64,000 bases of DNA from Ditylenchus dipsaci (lineage: Eukaryota > Nematoda > Chromadorea > Rhabditida > Anguinidae). The stretch is taken from assembly GCA_004194705.1 (NCBI GenBank), contig SADC01000293.1, positions 122,402 to 186,401 of the forward strand, written 5' to 3'. The notes under the pieces are model-generated. The model was not told where the DNA came from. It worked only from the letters and a program-made list of their open reading frames with translations, and did not search any database. Shown here piece by piece: positions 43,823-55,676 of this stretch (position 1 is the stretch's first letter; each line of letters opens with the position of its first letter). The position numbers were made by a program, and so were the translations under genes.

Positions 43823-44614
43823 GCCATTTCAAAAATAAGTACTTTTTGGGAAAAAATAAGATTTTGAACCAAAAAATAAGTACATTTCCAAAACACGTTA
43901 AAATTGGCTCAAACTTTTTATTCTACAACAAAAGATAACATTTTCAAGCGAACAAAACCAAACAAAAGATTTTAAACATATTTTTGCCTCCATGATTTTC
44001 TTTACAAGTTCTCCATATGGGTCCTATTCACCTTTAGGTGCCCACATTTTTCGCCTTGGTCCCCCCTGTTGTTTTTTGTTGAAAAATGCCTTGGCCCCTG
44101 TCCATAATAGTTATATTGATACTGTGAACAAGGTGATCATGGTGATTATGGTTAACATGTTCACCTTGACCATGATGACCTTCGAAACGACGGGGAACGG
44201 GGAACAAGGCATTTTTCAACAAAACAACAGGGGGACCAAGTCAAAAAATGTGGACACCTAAAGTTAAATAGGGCCCATATTTTTGCTTCCATGATTTTCT
44301 TTACAAGTTCTCCATCCTTTATGAGAAGGTGGTAGACACTGGCATAGTCGATATGAAAGTTGACGCGCACTTGAAAAAAATTGAACGAAGAACTGCGCCG
44401 CAGGCGAAAATTTTGAACAATTTGAATGTTTTCTTACATATTTTGGAGCTAAATCAAAAAAATAAGTACGAAATAAGTACACAAGGCGAAAATAAGTACA
44501 AATCTTATAAATAAGTACATTCAAATTTTGTAAGATTTGAGGTCTCAAAATAAGTACAATCTTATAAATGAGTACAGATGAGAGCCCTGCCCTAGCCACA
44601 TTTTGGTTTTGGAG

Positions 44615-44715
44615 TGATTTTGATGCGCAGTATTTTGTCCGGGCAGTATTATGTCCAGCCGTATTTCGGCCGCAGTATTTCTGCCGGCAGTATTTCGGCG
44701 CGGCAGTATTTTGTC
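44615..44715. repeat. Minisatellite GGCAGTATTTTGTCCC (unit one)
   Basis: Five to six units with variants TTTCGGC and TTATGTCC, ending in GTCACGTACCG. The second copy at about 50,570-50,660 has one unit fewer. A single related unit stands at 43,325. The end motif CACGTACCG also ends the array at 765-1,035. Confidence 0.8.
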
Positions 44716-44868
44716 ACGTACCGAATAAACTATTGCAACCACAATAACTACAATTGTATTTATATCATATTTATTATTACAACATAAACTGACGCTTAGA
44801 GACAATATACTTTACATAGGAACACTTAGGACGCGGACATTTATTCTTTCAAAAGAACAGTTCAAAAT

Positions 44869-46116
44869 TTAATTCGGCTTATTTGCATCGGTGTCATTAG
44901 AAAGATTCACTCCGCCTCTAGGTTTGGAACCTCTAAAAGCAACAGAAAAATGACAAAATTAGAATTGAAAGGCACAATGTACCACCTTGGTTTTCTTCCC
45001 GTAGGCACCACCTTCGAAGGACCATTTTGCAGCCTCATCTGCGTCAGTCTCCGGATCATCAGGGCAATAACGATGGATTAAGAAGCAAGCCACGGCACCA
45101 ACAAGCAATAAGAAGCTGCATGGATGCGCAAATTTAAAGTCAATAATTTTTGGAAGATACTCACAGCAAAATACAGACACCAATAATGAGACCAAGCTTC
45201 CATGTTTCCAACCCCCCAAGATTTACTCCATTGGTTTGCTCGGTGCCTAGAATACTGTCATCTGGAGACGTCGTGGATACAATAGGAGCGTTGTTGGAGG
45301 AGCACTCTCAAGCATATATGTGACCCATTCTGATGATAAAAAAACTCTTACTAAGAATCTTGAGAATTATAAGAACTTACGAACTGCAGAAAAAGATCAC
45401 AATCTCCAGTGCTATTTACGTTACTGATAGTAAAGTTCATGGACAGTCCAGAGTACACACAGAATCGGAAAATTGCAACCGGCACTGGAAAATTACCAGA
45501 AGAAGATCCCTTTCCGCTGATCACAGTCACATCACCATCTCGGCGACGCAGACATTCTGGTGGTAGATTTCATAAGAATACGTCCCAGCTCGATGAATGC
45601 TGTCCACCGCACTTGTGGTTATGGTAAATGTTTCTTTCTTCCAATTAATAAACAAAGCACATTTAGGTCCATTAATAGTTGTAAGCTCCCTGAATAAATT
45701 AGCAAAGACTAGGAGAAACGAGGCAAGACTTACCATGTCTGACGATCTGAATCACCATCTAGACAGCCTTCACTACGAGTCACACTGAACGAAAGCTTAG
45801 GTGCATTCTTGGTGATAAGAGGAAGCGTGATTGTATCTTGTGATTTGCTCAAGTTCACCGATCTGTAAATTATGACGGTGAGATGGCGCCAGGCAAATAA
45901 GTAATCTCTTACATGTTGCCAGTCGTAGGTCAATTGAGACGTTGTTCATTTGCAAGTATAGTGGAAGCATATCCGTATTCTTGGCAAATTCCATTTGTTT
46001 CCGAGGACCTTCATCAGGATTGCCATCATCCAACTGAACATCGGCGATGACGAAGGAGAGCTAGCAAAGTAAACCACCAACACAAGGAAGCAGCGATATT
46101 TTTTGGAGCACAGCAT
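44869..46116 (-). CDS. Type I single-pass membrane glycoprotein (unit one)
   Basis: Start at 46,116, stop at 44,869, six exons on the minus strand with introns of about 48-60 bp. The N-terminus MLCSKKYRCFLVLVVYFASS is a signal peptide. The luminal part has LPLYLQMNNVSID, then LSFSVTRSEGCLDGDSD, LTTINGPKCALFINWKKETF, a YEIYHQNVCV block and CNFPISVCTLDCPMNFTIS, with several N-glycosylation sites (NVS, NFS, NFT, NST, NGS). A Pro/Thr/Ser stalk (PPTTPPIVSTTS) precedes the membrane span WKLGLIIGVCILLFLLLVGA. The basic tail starts HRYCPDD and ends DANKPN. The layout resembles lysosomal/plasma-membrane LAMP-like glycoproteins, but no tyrosine sorting signal is seen at the C-terminus, so I leave the family open. 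In this copy the signal-peptide exon and one middle exon are frame-broken, while the membrane-span junction is intact. Confidence 0.65.
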
Positions 46117-46171
46117 TGGAGATCACTAACGAACTATAATGGATCGAATAGTAAGAAAGTGATAATATATG

Positions 46172-46329
46172 TACCGTACTTCCTCTAATATAAGCCATGC
46201 TCTAATAGAAGCCCACCCCCTATTTTTGACTAGGTTTCGGAGTTAAGGTCATTTTTGATTGACAATTTCAAGATTTTTGAGAGGTTGAAAAATAGAAGCC
46301 CATGGGCTTCTATTAGAGGAAATACGGTA
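46172..46329. mobile_element. MITE TACCGTACTTCCTC (unit one)
   Basis: Tips are TACCGTACTTCCTCTAATA and TATTAGAGGAAATACGGTA, with TCTAATAGAAGCCCACCC and GGGCTTCTATTAG inside. It lies just upstream of the membrane-protein start codon and could affect its promoter. Confidence 0.85.
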
Positions 46330-46429
46330 TTTATTTCTCGCTGGTATGTTTCGAATATGTTCCGACCCTACCGGAGTATACCCCCCCAAATGAAATTTTT
46401 TTTAAAGGGCCATTGCCGTCTCCGACAAC

Positions 46430-46640
46430 GGTTGTCCCCCGCCAATTCAAAATTTTTTCTTTATCGTGAGATTCACGTACGAATTTTTCAACTTGGTTTC
46501 TAATAAAACTATACCTAAAATTAAATTCTAAGCCATGTTTTGCTAGAAACCAAGCTGAAAAATCCGTACAGAAGTTGAATGATTAGGCACGAAAATTTGA
46601 ATTGGCGGGGGACATTTCAAACAGGTGGCAATGGCCCTTT
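46430..46640. mobile_element. MITE, CCGCCAATTCAAAA family (unit one)
   Basis: CCCCGCCAATTCAAAA, CGTACGAATTTTTCAAC, TTGGTTTCTAATAAAAC and the inverted GAAACCAAGCTGAAAAATCC and TTTGAATTGGCGGGGGAC. The second copy is at about 52,385-52,575. Relatives: 19,295-19,478 and the split copy around 30,905. Confidence 0.8.
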
Positions 46641-46837
46641 AAGTATTTCCAAACACCCTATATCGACCTAAAATCACCTCAGGAGTTCAAAAAAGACATT
46701 ATTTTTGAGTTCTGGTTAATAAAAAACTGAGTTTTGGACATGTTGAAATTTCGACCATTTGCCTGTTTTGGCATGTTTGGTCACTGGAGCTGGGCAAAAA
46801 GAGCCTCTAAATGCATTTTGTTCAAGAGTCTTGCTCG

Positions 46838-47020
46838 GAATTATGTCTAAGGTAAGTGAGTGCGCGCATCTCTAACCAACCAAGCCCCTGCGCCCCCGAA
46901 GGGGGCGCAGGGGGCTTGGTTGCTTGGGGTTGAGATGCGCACACCCACATACCTTAGACGCAAATCACTCGAAAGTGACTCTGGATGCATAAAAAATGTA
47001 TGCATACCAGAGTTTCTTCG
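46838..47020. repeat. GTGCGCGCATCTC structured repeat, copy 4 (unit one)
   Basis: Core as above with a long G/C hairpin (CCCCTGCGCCCCCGAAGGGG), GAGATGCGCACACCCACAT, then TGGATGCATAAAAAATGTA and CATACCAGAG. The two short inverted stems are conserved in every copy. Confidence 0.8.
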
Positions 47021-47227
47021 TGCGGTAGGCCCCAGTCAACAAAACTATGTTCAACATCTTCCTTTTACACTAAATTGGCCCATTTTTGGTCCATTTGCAC
47101 CCAATACAGCCCTAAATCAATTAAATTCATTTGGGGGGGGGGGGTGATCATACTCCGGTAGCGCCTATGTTCCTTTTACAGATATAATGGCTTTTTCCAT
47201 AGGATTCCGTTAATCTTGGTCAGACTT

Positions 47228-47435
47228 CCGAGAGCATAGTGACAGCGCTTCTTGAAATTTGGACGGCGTCCCGTCCCCGTCCTAGACGTTTTTGACCGGC
47301 TGTCCGAAATTTTTTCTTACGGGCGGCCGTCGGCCGGCATTCCAATATTTCGCCGTCTTGCTGAAAATTTTGCCGGTCGTCCGACTGAAATTTTCTACGC
47401 CGGCCGTCCGCTGGCCGGCCAAATAGTGAAAAAAT
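47228..47435. repeat. GC-rich GGCCGTCCG array (unit one)
   Basis: Begins CATAGTGACAGCGC and GGACGGCGTCCCGTCC, then alternates GGCCGTCCG/GGCCGGC blocks with AAATTTT spacers. GC content is far above its surroundings. A second copy is at 53,170-53,395. A larger, inverted-ended version lies at 61,100-61,850. Confidence 0.75.
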
Positions 47436-47805
47436 TCTCTGCTTGTTTTTAGTTAAAAAATTCATCTTTATTAAAATATTACAGGAGCTTAAAAAATATA
47501 TTTCGAGTTGTATGTCGAAAGTGTTCGAGACTTTAATGATTCTTCGTTGATACCCTGAATTCTTATACTTTATGTTGTCGCGAAAGTTTCATAAATTCTT
47601 TCAAATAACTTTCAATATTTATCATGAAAATTTTTTTTTCTTATCCTTGTGTTGTTTTTTTAAGTTGAATTTTTTTTCGAAAGTGCTTGGTGCACCTGTA
47701 CATCAAATGCAAAAAATGGAACGCGCTCAAACGTGTGGTTTGTAAATATAATATAAAAGGTATAATATAGATTTGGAATCGTTGAGAATAAAATGTGTTT
47801 TGCAG

Positions 47806-47976
47806 GACATCCCTACACAAAGCAATTCATTTTATTGCGGTGCCTTCGTGTGCAAGTTTGCGGACTGCTTGTCTCGTCAGGATCAGATGAAATTCTCGCA
47901 GAAAGATATGTCCGTCGTTGAAAAGAATCGAAGAAATGATTCGCACAGAAAAACTGTAACCTCTTTTTGCTGTTAG
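47806..47976 (+). pseudogene. Ulp1-like protease, last exon only (unit two)
   Basis: An acceptor TTTTGCAG precedes DIPTQSNSFYCGAFVCKFAD and a tail ending TVTSFCC with stop. This copy keeps the frame where unit one has one T fewer (CAATTCATT against CAATCATT). The upstream exons are not duplicated, so it has no start of its own. Confidence 0.75.
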
Positions 47977-48375
47977 CTTCTTTTGATGAATGTTATAATT
48001 GCTTACCGATAAAATTTGCTGTAGATAAAGTTGATTTGAAGGTTTTTAAGTTATCGAACGTTTGTAAGTATTGAGTTTTTCTATGAAAAAAAAAGTTGAC
48101 CATGTGGACCTCACATGAACCAAGTGGACACCATTGTGAAAAAAACTCATTAATGAGATCAACAAAAATGATCATCACAACTAGTTATTGTAGAGCCGAT
48201 TTAAACTAACAATTCCGGTAGTCAGAATCAGGCTGTTCACCAAGAATGAATAACTGTAGTATAAAACCACGTGGCACGCAAAATTTAAGTTATTCGCGTG
48301 AAAAAAACCAAGAACGAGTCTAAAAAGAAGCCAACATCCGAAGAAGCCAAGATAATTACGCTGGTCAGAATACTG

Positions 48376-48573
48376 CAGGGCGTACGCGGGGGGGGGGGGG
48401 GCAGGGGCACGTGCCCCCCCCCGTCAGATTTTTTCCTTATCGGTGCCCCCCGTCAGATTTTTTCCGAAAACGGTGTAGGTAAAATGGCTCGAAATTTGAA
48501 AAACGGTGTAGGTAAAATGGCCTGAAAATGGCCTGGTGCCCCCTCCCGTCAGAAATTCCTGCGTACGCCACTG
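48376..48573. mobile_element. hAT MITE, TSD GAATACTG (unit two)
   Basis: Same element and same duplication (48,368-48,375 and 48,574-48,581) as at 42,439. The G run is shorter. Downstream is the right-hand TTTTGATCTACAC array and ACTCGTGAT of the truncated protease element (to 48,875). Confidence 0.88.
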
Positions 48574-49337
48574 GAATACTGACACTCAAAATTCCGATCT
48601 TGATCTACAATAAATTATACCACTCAGTTCGGTCGACCACTTGGTTTGGTCAAGTGCCTGGATCATCCATCAGAACCGAGGTTGGATTACAGAAAAACTT
48701 TTTAAATAATAGGAGTCCTTCACGAGACAAAAAAAAGATTAATTTAAATTCGGTGTAGATCAAAAGGGTGTAGATCAAAAGTGTTGTAGATCAAAAGGGT
48801 GTAGATCAAAAGGGTGTAGATCAAAAGTGTATAGATCAAAAGTGTGTAGATCAAAAGTGTGCGCCCACTCGTGATAGTACCGTATGTTTCAAATTTTCGT
48901 CACGCTTTATTTTGTTCATAACTTTTTTATTTTGAAGTGTTTTGAAACGATCTTTTTCGTGTTTGAAAGCTGACATTCTGGGCAATCGTATGACACCTTA
49001 TTTGTTCTGTTATCACTGTTTACAGGAGGAATTTTTAAAGTTGAAAATGTCTTTTTTTTCTGATTATGGGCAAAATAAACTACACTATTGAGCAAAACAT
49101 GACACCCTTTATTTAATTCCTAGCATAACAACAGACAAGAAACATAACAAAAACTGTTATCTTTGTTGTTACGAATATGTTTATTTTTGTTATGAAATTT
49201 GGTTCAATAAAAGTTCTTCGTTTGAAAATATGGATTTTGGTTTGGTTTTGGAGTTATTTTGATGTGGCAGAATTTCGTCCCGGGCAGTATTAGACCCTAG
49301 CCCAAGGCTCTCATCTCATAATTTCAAAAAGGATCAA

Positions 49338-49762
49338 ATTGAATTTCCCCACCAAAAGTGTGAAATTCCCCACCAAATTACTGAATTTCCCCACCAAATT
49401 TTTAAAACGACCATATCTCAGTGTTTTCTTATCATTTTTTTATTTTTTTCAGACCAGCATGCAGCCCTACTCTTCTAGTTTCTAATGGGCCATCAAACAA
49501 ATTGTTAAAATTTTAAAAACATTGAGAAAAGTTGGTTTTATAAAACAACCTCTTGTTTTATGTAAACTCTTTTTCTCAATGTTTTTTAAATTATAACAGT
49601 TTGGTTGATGCTCATTAGAACTAGAAGAGTAGGGCTGCATGCTGGTCTGAAAAAAATAAAAAAAGTGATAAGAAAACACTGAGATATGGTCGTTTTAAAA
49701 ATTTGGTGGGAAATTCAGTAATTTGGTGGGGAATTTCACACTTTTGGTGGGGAAATTCACAT
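49338..49762. repeat. Foldback palindrome (unit two)
   Basis: Second copy of 43,396-43,822, differing by homopolymer indels. Confidence 0.85.
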
Positions 49763-50806
49763 ACAGCCATTTCAAAAATAAGTACTTTTTTGGAAAAAAT
49801 AAGATTTTGAACCAAAAAATAAGTACATTTTCCAAAACACGTTAAAATTGGCTCAAACTTTTTATTCTACAACAAAAGATAACATTTTCAAGCGAACAAA
49901 ACCAAACAAAAGATTTTAAACATATTTTTTGCCTCCATGAATTTTCTTTACAAGTTCTCCATATGGGTCCTATTCACCTTTAGGTGCCCACATTTTTCGC
50001 CTTGGTCCCCCTGTTGTTTTTTGTTGAAAAATGCCTTGGCCCCTGTCCATAATAGTTATATTGATACTGTGAACAAGGTGATCATGGTGATTATGGTTAA
50101 CATGTTCACCTTGACCATGATGACCTTCGAAACGACGGGGGAACGGGAACAAGGCATTTTTCAACAAAAACAACAGGGGGGGACCAAGTCAAAAAATGTG
50201 GACACCTAAAGTTAAATAGGGCCCATATTTTTTGCTTCCATGATTTTCTTTACAAGTTCTCCATCCTTTATGAGAAGGTGGTAGACACTGGCATAGTCGA
50301 TATGAAAGTTGACGCGCACTTGAAAAAAATTGAACGAAGAACTGCGCCGCAGGCGAAAATTTTGAACAATTTGAATGTTTTCTTACATATTTTGGAGCTA
50401 AATCAAAAAAATAAGTACGAAATAAGTACACAAGGCGAAAATAAGTACAAATCTTATAAATAAGTACATTCAAATTTTGTAAGATTTGAGGTCTCAAAAT
50501 AAGTACAAATCTTATAAATGAGTACAGATGAGAGCCCTGCCCTAGCCACATTTTGGTTTTGGAGTGATTTTGATGCGGCAGTATTTTGTCCCGGGCAGTA
50601 TTATGTCCAGCCGTATTTCTGCCGGCAGTATTTCGGCGCGGCAGTATTTTGTCACGTACCGAATAAACTATTGCAACCACAATAACTACAATTGTATTTA
50701 TATCATATTTATTATTACAACATAAACTGACGCTTAGAGACAATATACTTTACATAGGAACACTTAGGACGCGGACATTTATTCTTTCAAAAGAACAGTT
50801 CAAAAT

Positions 50807-52063
50807 TTAATTCGGCTTATTTGCATCGGTGTCATTAGAAAGATTCACTCCGCCTCTAGGTTTGGAACCTCTAAAAGCAACAGAAAAATGACAAAATTAG
50901 AATTGAAAGGCACAATGTACCACCTTGGTTTTCTTCCCGTAGGCACCACCTTCGAAGGACCATTTTTGCCAGCCTCATCTGCGTCAGTCTCCGGATCATC
51001 AGGGCAATAACGATGGATTAAGAAGCAAGCCACGGCACCAACAAGCAATAAGAAGCTGCATGGATGCGCAAATTTAAAGTCAATAATTTTTTGGAAGATA
51101 CTCACAGCAAAATACAGACACCAATAATGAGACCAAGCTTCCATGTTTCCAACCCCCAAGATTTACTCCATTGGTTTGCTCGGTGCCTAGAATACTGTCA
51201 TCTGGAGACGTCGTGGATACAATAGGAGGCGTTGTTGGAGGAGCACTCTCAAGCATATATTGTGACCCATTCTGATGATAAAAAAACTCTTACTAAGAAT
51301 CTTGAGAATTATAAGAACTTACGAACTGCAGAAAAAGATCACAATCTCCAGTGCTATTTACGTTACTGATAGTAAAGTTCATGGGACAGTCCAGAGTACA
51401 CACAGAAATCGGAAAATTGCAACCGGCACTGGAAAAGTTACCAGAAGAAGATCCCTTTCCGCTGATCACAGTCACATCACCATCTCGGGCGACGCAGACA
51501 TTCTGGTGGTAGATTTCATAAGAATACGTCCCAGCTCGATGAATGCTGTCACCGCACTTGTGGTTATGGTAAATGTTTCTTTCTTCCAATTAATAAACAA
51601 AGCACATTTAGGTCCATTAATAGTTGTAAGCTCCCTGAATAAATTAGCAAAGACTAGGAGAAACGAGGCAAGACTTACCATGTCTGACGATCTGAATCAC
51701 CATCTAGACAGCCTTCACTACGAGTCACACTGAACGAAAGCTTAGGTGCATTCTTGGTGATAAGAGGAAGCGTGATTGTATCTTGTGATTTGCTCAAGTT
51801 CACCGATCTGTAAATTATGACGGTGAGATGGCGCCAGGCAAATAAGTAATCTCTTACATGTTGCCAGTCGTAGGGTCAATTGAGACGTTGTTCATTTGCA
51901 AGTATAGTGGAAGCATATCCGTATTCTTGGCAAATTCCATTTGTTTCCGAGGACCTTCATCAGGATTGCCATCATCCAACTGAACATCGGCGATGACGAA
52001 GGGAGAGCTAGCAAAGTAAACCACCAACACAAGGAAGCAGCGATATTTTTTGGAGCACAGCAT
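50807..52063 (-). CDS. Type I single-pass membrane glycoprotein (unit two)
   Basis: Second copy of the gene at 44,869-46,116. Here the signal-peptide exon is open and continuous with DPTTGN, and the exon with ARDGDVTVISGKGSSSG and SNVNSTGDCDLFLQF is intact. The cytoplasmic exon reads DEAGKNGPSKVVPTGRKP and splices in frame to RGSKPRGGVNLSNDTDANKP plus stop. The G run before the membrane span is one base shorter (five against six), which breaks the frame at GGWKHG. A base is also missing near the KCGDSIHR junction. Exons: about 52,063-51,858, then blocks ending at 51,680, 51,562-51,320, 51,276-51,107, 51,058-50,932 and 50,875-50,807. Family unassigned. Confidence 0.65.
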
Positions 52064-52118
52064 TGGAGATCACTAACGAACTATAATGGATCGAATAGTA
52101 AGAAAGTGATAATATATG

Positions 52119-52278
52119 TACCGTACTTCCTCTAATATAAGCCCATGCTCTAATAGAAGCCCACCCCCTATTTTTGACTAAGGTTTCGGAGTTAAGGTCA
52201 TTTTTGATTGACAATTTCAAGATTTTTGAGAGGTTGAAAAATAGAAGCCCATGGGCTTCTATTAGAGGAAATACGGTA
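52119..52278. mobile_element. MITE TACCGTACTTCCTC (unit two)
   Basis: Second copy of 46,172-46,329. Confidence 0.85.
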
Positions 52279-52782
52279 TTTATTTTCTCGCTGGTATGTT
52301 TCGAATATGTTCCGACCCTACCGGAGTATACCCCCCAAATGAAATTTTTTTTAAAGGGCCATTGCCGTCTCCGACAACGGTTGTCCCCCGCCAATTCAAA
52401 ATTTTTTCTTTATCGTGAGATTCACGTACGAATTTTTCAACTTGGTTTCTAATAAAACTATACCTAAAATTAAATTCTAAGCCATGTTTTGCTAGAAACC
52501 AAGCTGAAAAATCCGTACAGAAGTTGAATGATTAGGCACGAAAATTTGAATTGGCGGGGGACATTTCAAAACAGGTGGCAATGGCCCTTTAAAGTATTTC
52601 CAAACACCCTATATCGACCTAAAATCACCTCAGGAGTTCAAAAAAGACATTATTTTTGAGTTCTGGTTAATAAAAAAACTGAGTTTTGGACATGTTGAAA
52701 TTTCGACCATTTGCCTGTTTTGGCATGTTTTGGTCACTGGAGCTGGGCAAAAAGAGCCTCTAAATGCATTTTTGTTCAAGAG

Positions 52783-52975
52783 TCTTGCTCGGAATTATGT
52801 CTAAGGTAAGTGAGTGCGCGCATCTCTAACCAACCAAGCCCCCTGCGCCCCCGAAGGGGCGCAGGGGGCTTGGTTGCTTGGGTTGAGATGCGCACACCCA
52901 CATACCTTAGACGCAAATCACTCGAAAGTGACTCTGGATGCATAAAAAATGTATGCATACCAGAGTTTCTTCGTG
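52783..52975. repeat. GTGCGCGCATCTC structured repeat, copy 5 (unit two)
   Basis: Second copy of 46,838-47,020. Confidence 0.8.
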
Positions 52976-53169
52976 CGGTAGGCCCCAGTCAACAAAACTA
53001 TGTTCAACATCTTCCTTTTTACACTAAATTGGCCCATTTTGGTCCATTTGCACCCAATACAGCCCTAAATCAATTAAATTTCATTTGGGGGGGGGGGGTG
53101 ATCATACTCCGGTAGCGCCTATGTTCCTTTTACAGATATAATGGCTTTTTCCATAGGATTCCGTTAATC

Positions 53170-53395
53170 TTGGTCAGACTTTCCGAGAGCATAGTGACAG
53201 CGCTTCTTGAAATTTGGACGGCGTCCCGTCCCCGTCCTAGACGTTTTTGACCGGCTGTCCGAAATTTTTTTCTTACGGGCGGCCGTCGGCCGGCATTCCA
53301 ATATTTCGCCGTCTTGCTGAAAATTTTGCCGGTCGTCCGACTGAAATTTTCTAACGCCGGCCGTCCGCTGCCGGCCAAATAGTGAAAAAATTCTC
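53170..53395. repeat. GC-rich GGCCGTCCG array (unit two)
   Basis: Second copy of 47,228-47,435. Confidence 0.75.
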
Positions 53396-53862
53396 TGCTT
53401 GTTTTTAGTTAAAAAATTCATCTTTATTAAAATATTACAGGAGCTTAAAAAATATATTTCGAGTTGTATGTCGAAAGTGTTCGAGACTTTAATGATTCTT
53501 CGTTGATACCCTGAATTCTTATACTTTATGTTGTCGCGAAAGTTTCATAAATTCTTTCAAATAACTTTCAAATATTTATCATGAAAATTTTTTTTCTTAT
53601 CCTTGTGTTGTTTTTTTAAGTTGAATTTTTTTTCGAAAGTGCTTGGTGCACCTGTACATCAAATGCAAAAAAATGGAACGCGCTCAAACGTGTGGTTTGT
53701 ATAATTAAAAACAAGGTAAGCTGAGAAAACTAAAATACTTGTATTTTGTCGTTGTAGCGAGTTGAATCTTTTGTTTTAAAGAAAAATAGCTGCAAAAAAA
53801 AAGAAATCGGTGAAAAACGAAGTAAATCAAAAGAAGTAAATTTTTTTTCACTATATAGTTTT

Positions 53863-54153
53863 TTATTCGAATTCTCGGGCAGCTATTAAATATTTTCCTA
53901 TTTTTTCTTCTTCCGCTTTCAACAACTTTTTTGCAAAAGCGATTTTTCGTAATGGAGCATGTGTATCGGTGAGATGAGAATGACCATGGTTTGGATGATC
54001 ACCAGTTTTCCCCTCATTCTTGTGGTTATCTGGATGAGGATCTTCTTTGGAGGAATGTGTCTGGCCAACATGTTCATGCCCCAAGCCATGCGAATGACCT
54101 CCACCTTCATGCTCTTCTTCCGAACCACCACTTAGTACATGTGGTGAGATTAT
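53863..54153 (-). CDS. LSP-repeat (MLT-10-like) protein, terminal His-rich exon
   Basis: An acceptor TTTTTAG at 54,154 opens a phase-0 exon that begins IISPHVLSGGSEEEHEGGGH. It continues with a histidine-rich stretch (DNHKNEGKTGDHPNHGHSH), then APLRKIAFAKKLLKAEEEK and ends AAREFE with stop. The opening SPHVLSGG continues the LSP repeat of the exon at 60,547-60,882, whose last codon (GAA) also ends in phase 0. I therefore join the two across a 6.4-kb intron. The His-rich segment could bind metal. The lysine/glutamate-rich end is probably helical. Confidence 0.6.
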   Translation of the reverse strand: MISPHVLSGGSEEEHEGGGHSHGLGHEHVGQTHSSKEDPHPDNHKNEGKTGDHPNHGHSHLTDTHAPLRKIAFAKKLLKAEEEKIGKYLIAAREFE

Positions 54154-55498
54154 CTAAAAAGGACCATAATTTTTTTTTAAACTAGCAAGCACAATTATAG
54201 AATTTGCAGTTTTAGAAAACACACACAATAAGAATTCAGGACGCCAACTCCAGTTAACCCTCGAACATTTGAGCGACTCTCATGCAGAATTTCACGCTGA
54301 ATACGATGGTATTTTCGGTTTTTGAAATTCTCGTCAAAAAGTTGTTGCTCGAGCCTTCTGGAATTTTGAAATTTTTTAAATTTTTGTCTTGGCACAAAAG
54401 TACGAAAAATGGTCATAACTTTTCATAAGGCATTTTCAGAGAGAATGATAAACCGACTTACCACGATTTTTTTTATTATTAAAAACTGAACAATTTGGCC
54501 GGAAAAAAATTCGGCTCGAGGGTGGAGGGTGGGTTGTTGAAAAGTTATAGTCATTTGAAATTCCGATCTCACACGAAATTCCCCACACTTATTTCGCATA
54601 ACTTTTTTTCTGCTAAAAAAACCTCGAATTCTAACATTGGATTCGTGCTCAGCGTGGTCGATTTACATGTGAAACTGCTTTATAATCAAAAAGTCGCCTT
54701 CAAATTTCAAATTCCGCTCGCGACAAAAAAGATTTAAAAATATTTTATTGAATTATTGGAATGGCTATAATTGAAAACACCTCTTAAAATATGTGTTTAC
54801 CCCCTCAAATAATGTGTTTAGCTACTCAAATTCAAAATTTTCAGTAAATTTTGCGAAGATTCAAATTTTATAGTCAAAAAGTGACTTGAATGGCTTAGAA
54901 TCCCACCCCGGAGTGGCCAGAAGACCCGAAAGTTGGTTCTCAAAAAAGTAATCTTTTTGCGAAAAAGCGATTGGCCGGATCAGGATTCCAGTCCGATGGT
55001 CTTAATCGCTCAGAATTTCACCCTATACCATTCACAACATCTCAAACAACCCCAAACCATCCCAAACTGCTCCAAACCAACATCTAACTGTTCTAAATCA
55101 GTACATAGGGTGGTTTAAGATGGTTGACAATGGTTCAGGGTGAAATTCTGAGCGATTAAGCTCATCAGGCTGGGGTTCTGATCCGGCCAATCGCTTTTTA
55201 GCGAAAAGTTTGCACCACTTGGGTTGGTTGGGTCACGAATTATCTGGCAAAAACTGCGGTTGGATTATGAAAAATATTAAAAATGAAAGATTAATATTGA
55301 ATACAAAATACGGCAATCTTATTTGAAAAAAAACAGGATTGTTTGGCATGTATATGATGATTTAGAGTAGTACAGGATGGTTTGGGATGATTTTTGGGGG
55401 TTTGGGGTTATTGAGGTGGTTTGGGATACAGTCGTTGTGAAAAAAAGGGGTGGCACTATATCGATGTTTTGCTTTTTTTAAAAAAAATTTTTAGTTTT

Positions 55499-55662
55499 TG
55501 TTGTATAGGGTGATTTGTATCACCTGTTGTCTTGCAGTGATATGTTATTGTGTTAGTATATAAGGTCTGAACGTCTGTATTCAGGATCAGTTGGTGTACG
55601 AATAAAGCTATTAAGAAGTCGTGTGCTCTCGTCTCTCTCCTGCTATTCCCGAGAATACAACA
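55499..55662 (+). repeat. 5' LTR
   Basis: Starts TGTTGTATAGGG and ends GAATACAACA, so it has the TG...CA form with an 8-bp inverted tip. TATATAAGG (about 55,557) could be its TATA box and AATAAAGC (about 55,602) a polyadenylation signal. Confidence 0.88.
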
Positions 55663-55676
55663 TTGGCGTACTCGGA

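Larger units (their letters stand above)
41820..53701. repeat. Tandem duplication, two units of about 5.93 kb
   Basis: Unit one (41,820-47,742) and unit two (47,761-53,701) are the same sequence in the same order, from TATAATATAGATTTGGAATC to AACGCGCTCAAACGTGTGG. A filler of about 18 bp (AATATAATATAAAAGG) lies between them. Each unit holds the last Ulp1 exon, the hAT MITE, a foldback element, a membrane-protein gene, two MITEs, a GTGCGCGCATCTC repeat and a GGCCGTCCG array. Differences are mostly one-base changes in homopolymer length, plus one missing array unit in the GGCAGTATTT repeat. Confidence 0.93.

Noticed and set aside
50189..50743. 184-residue minus-strand open frame
   Set aside because: It runs through MITE interior, AATAAGTAC units and the GGCAGTATTT array, and in the first tandem unit the same region is broken. 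It is a chance frame in repeats.
41820..53701. Two functional paralogues of the membrane protein
   Set aside because: Differences are mostly homopolymer indels, so they cannot yet be treated as diverged paralogues.
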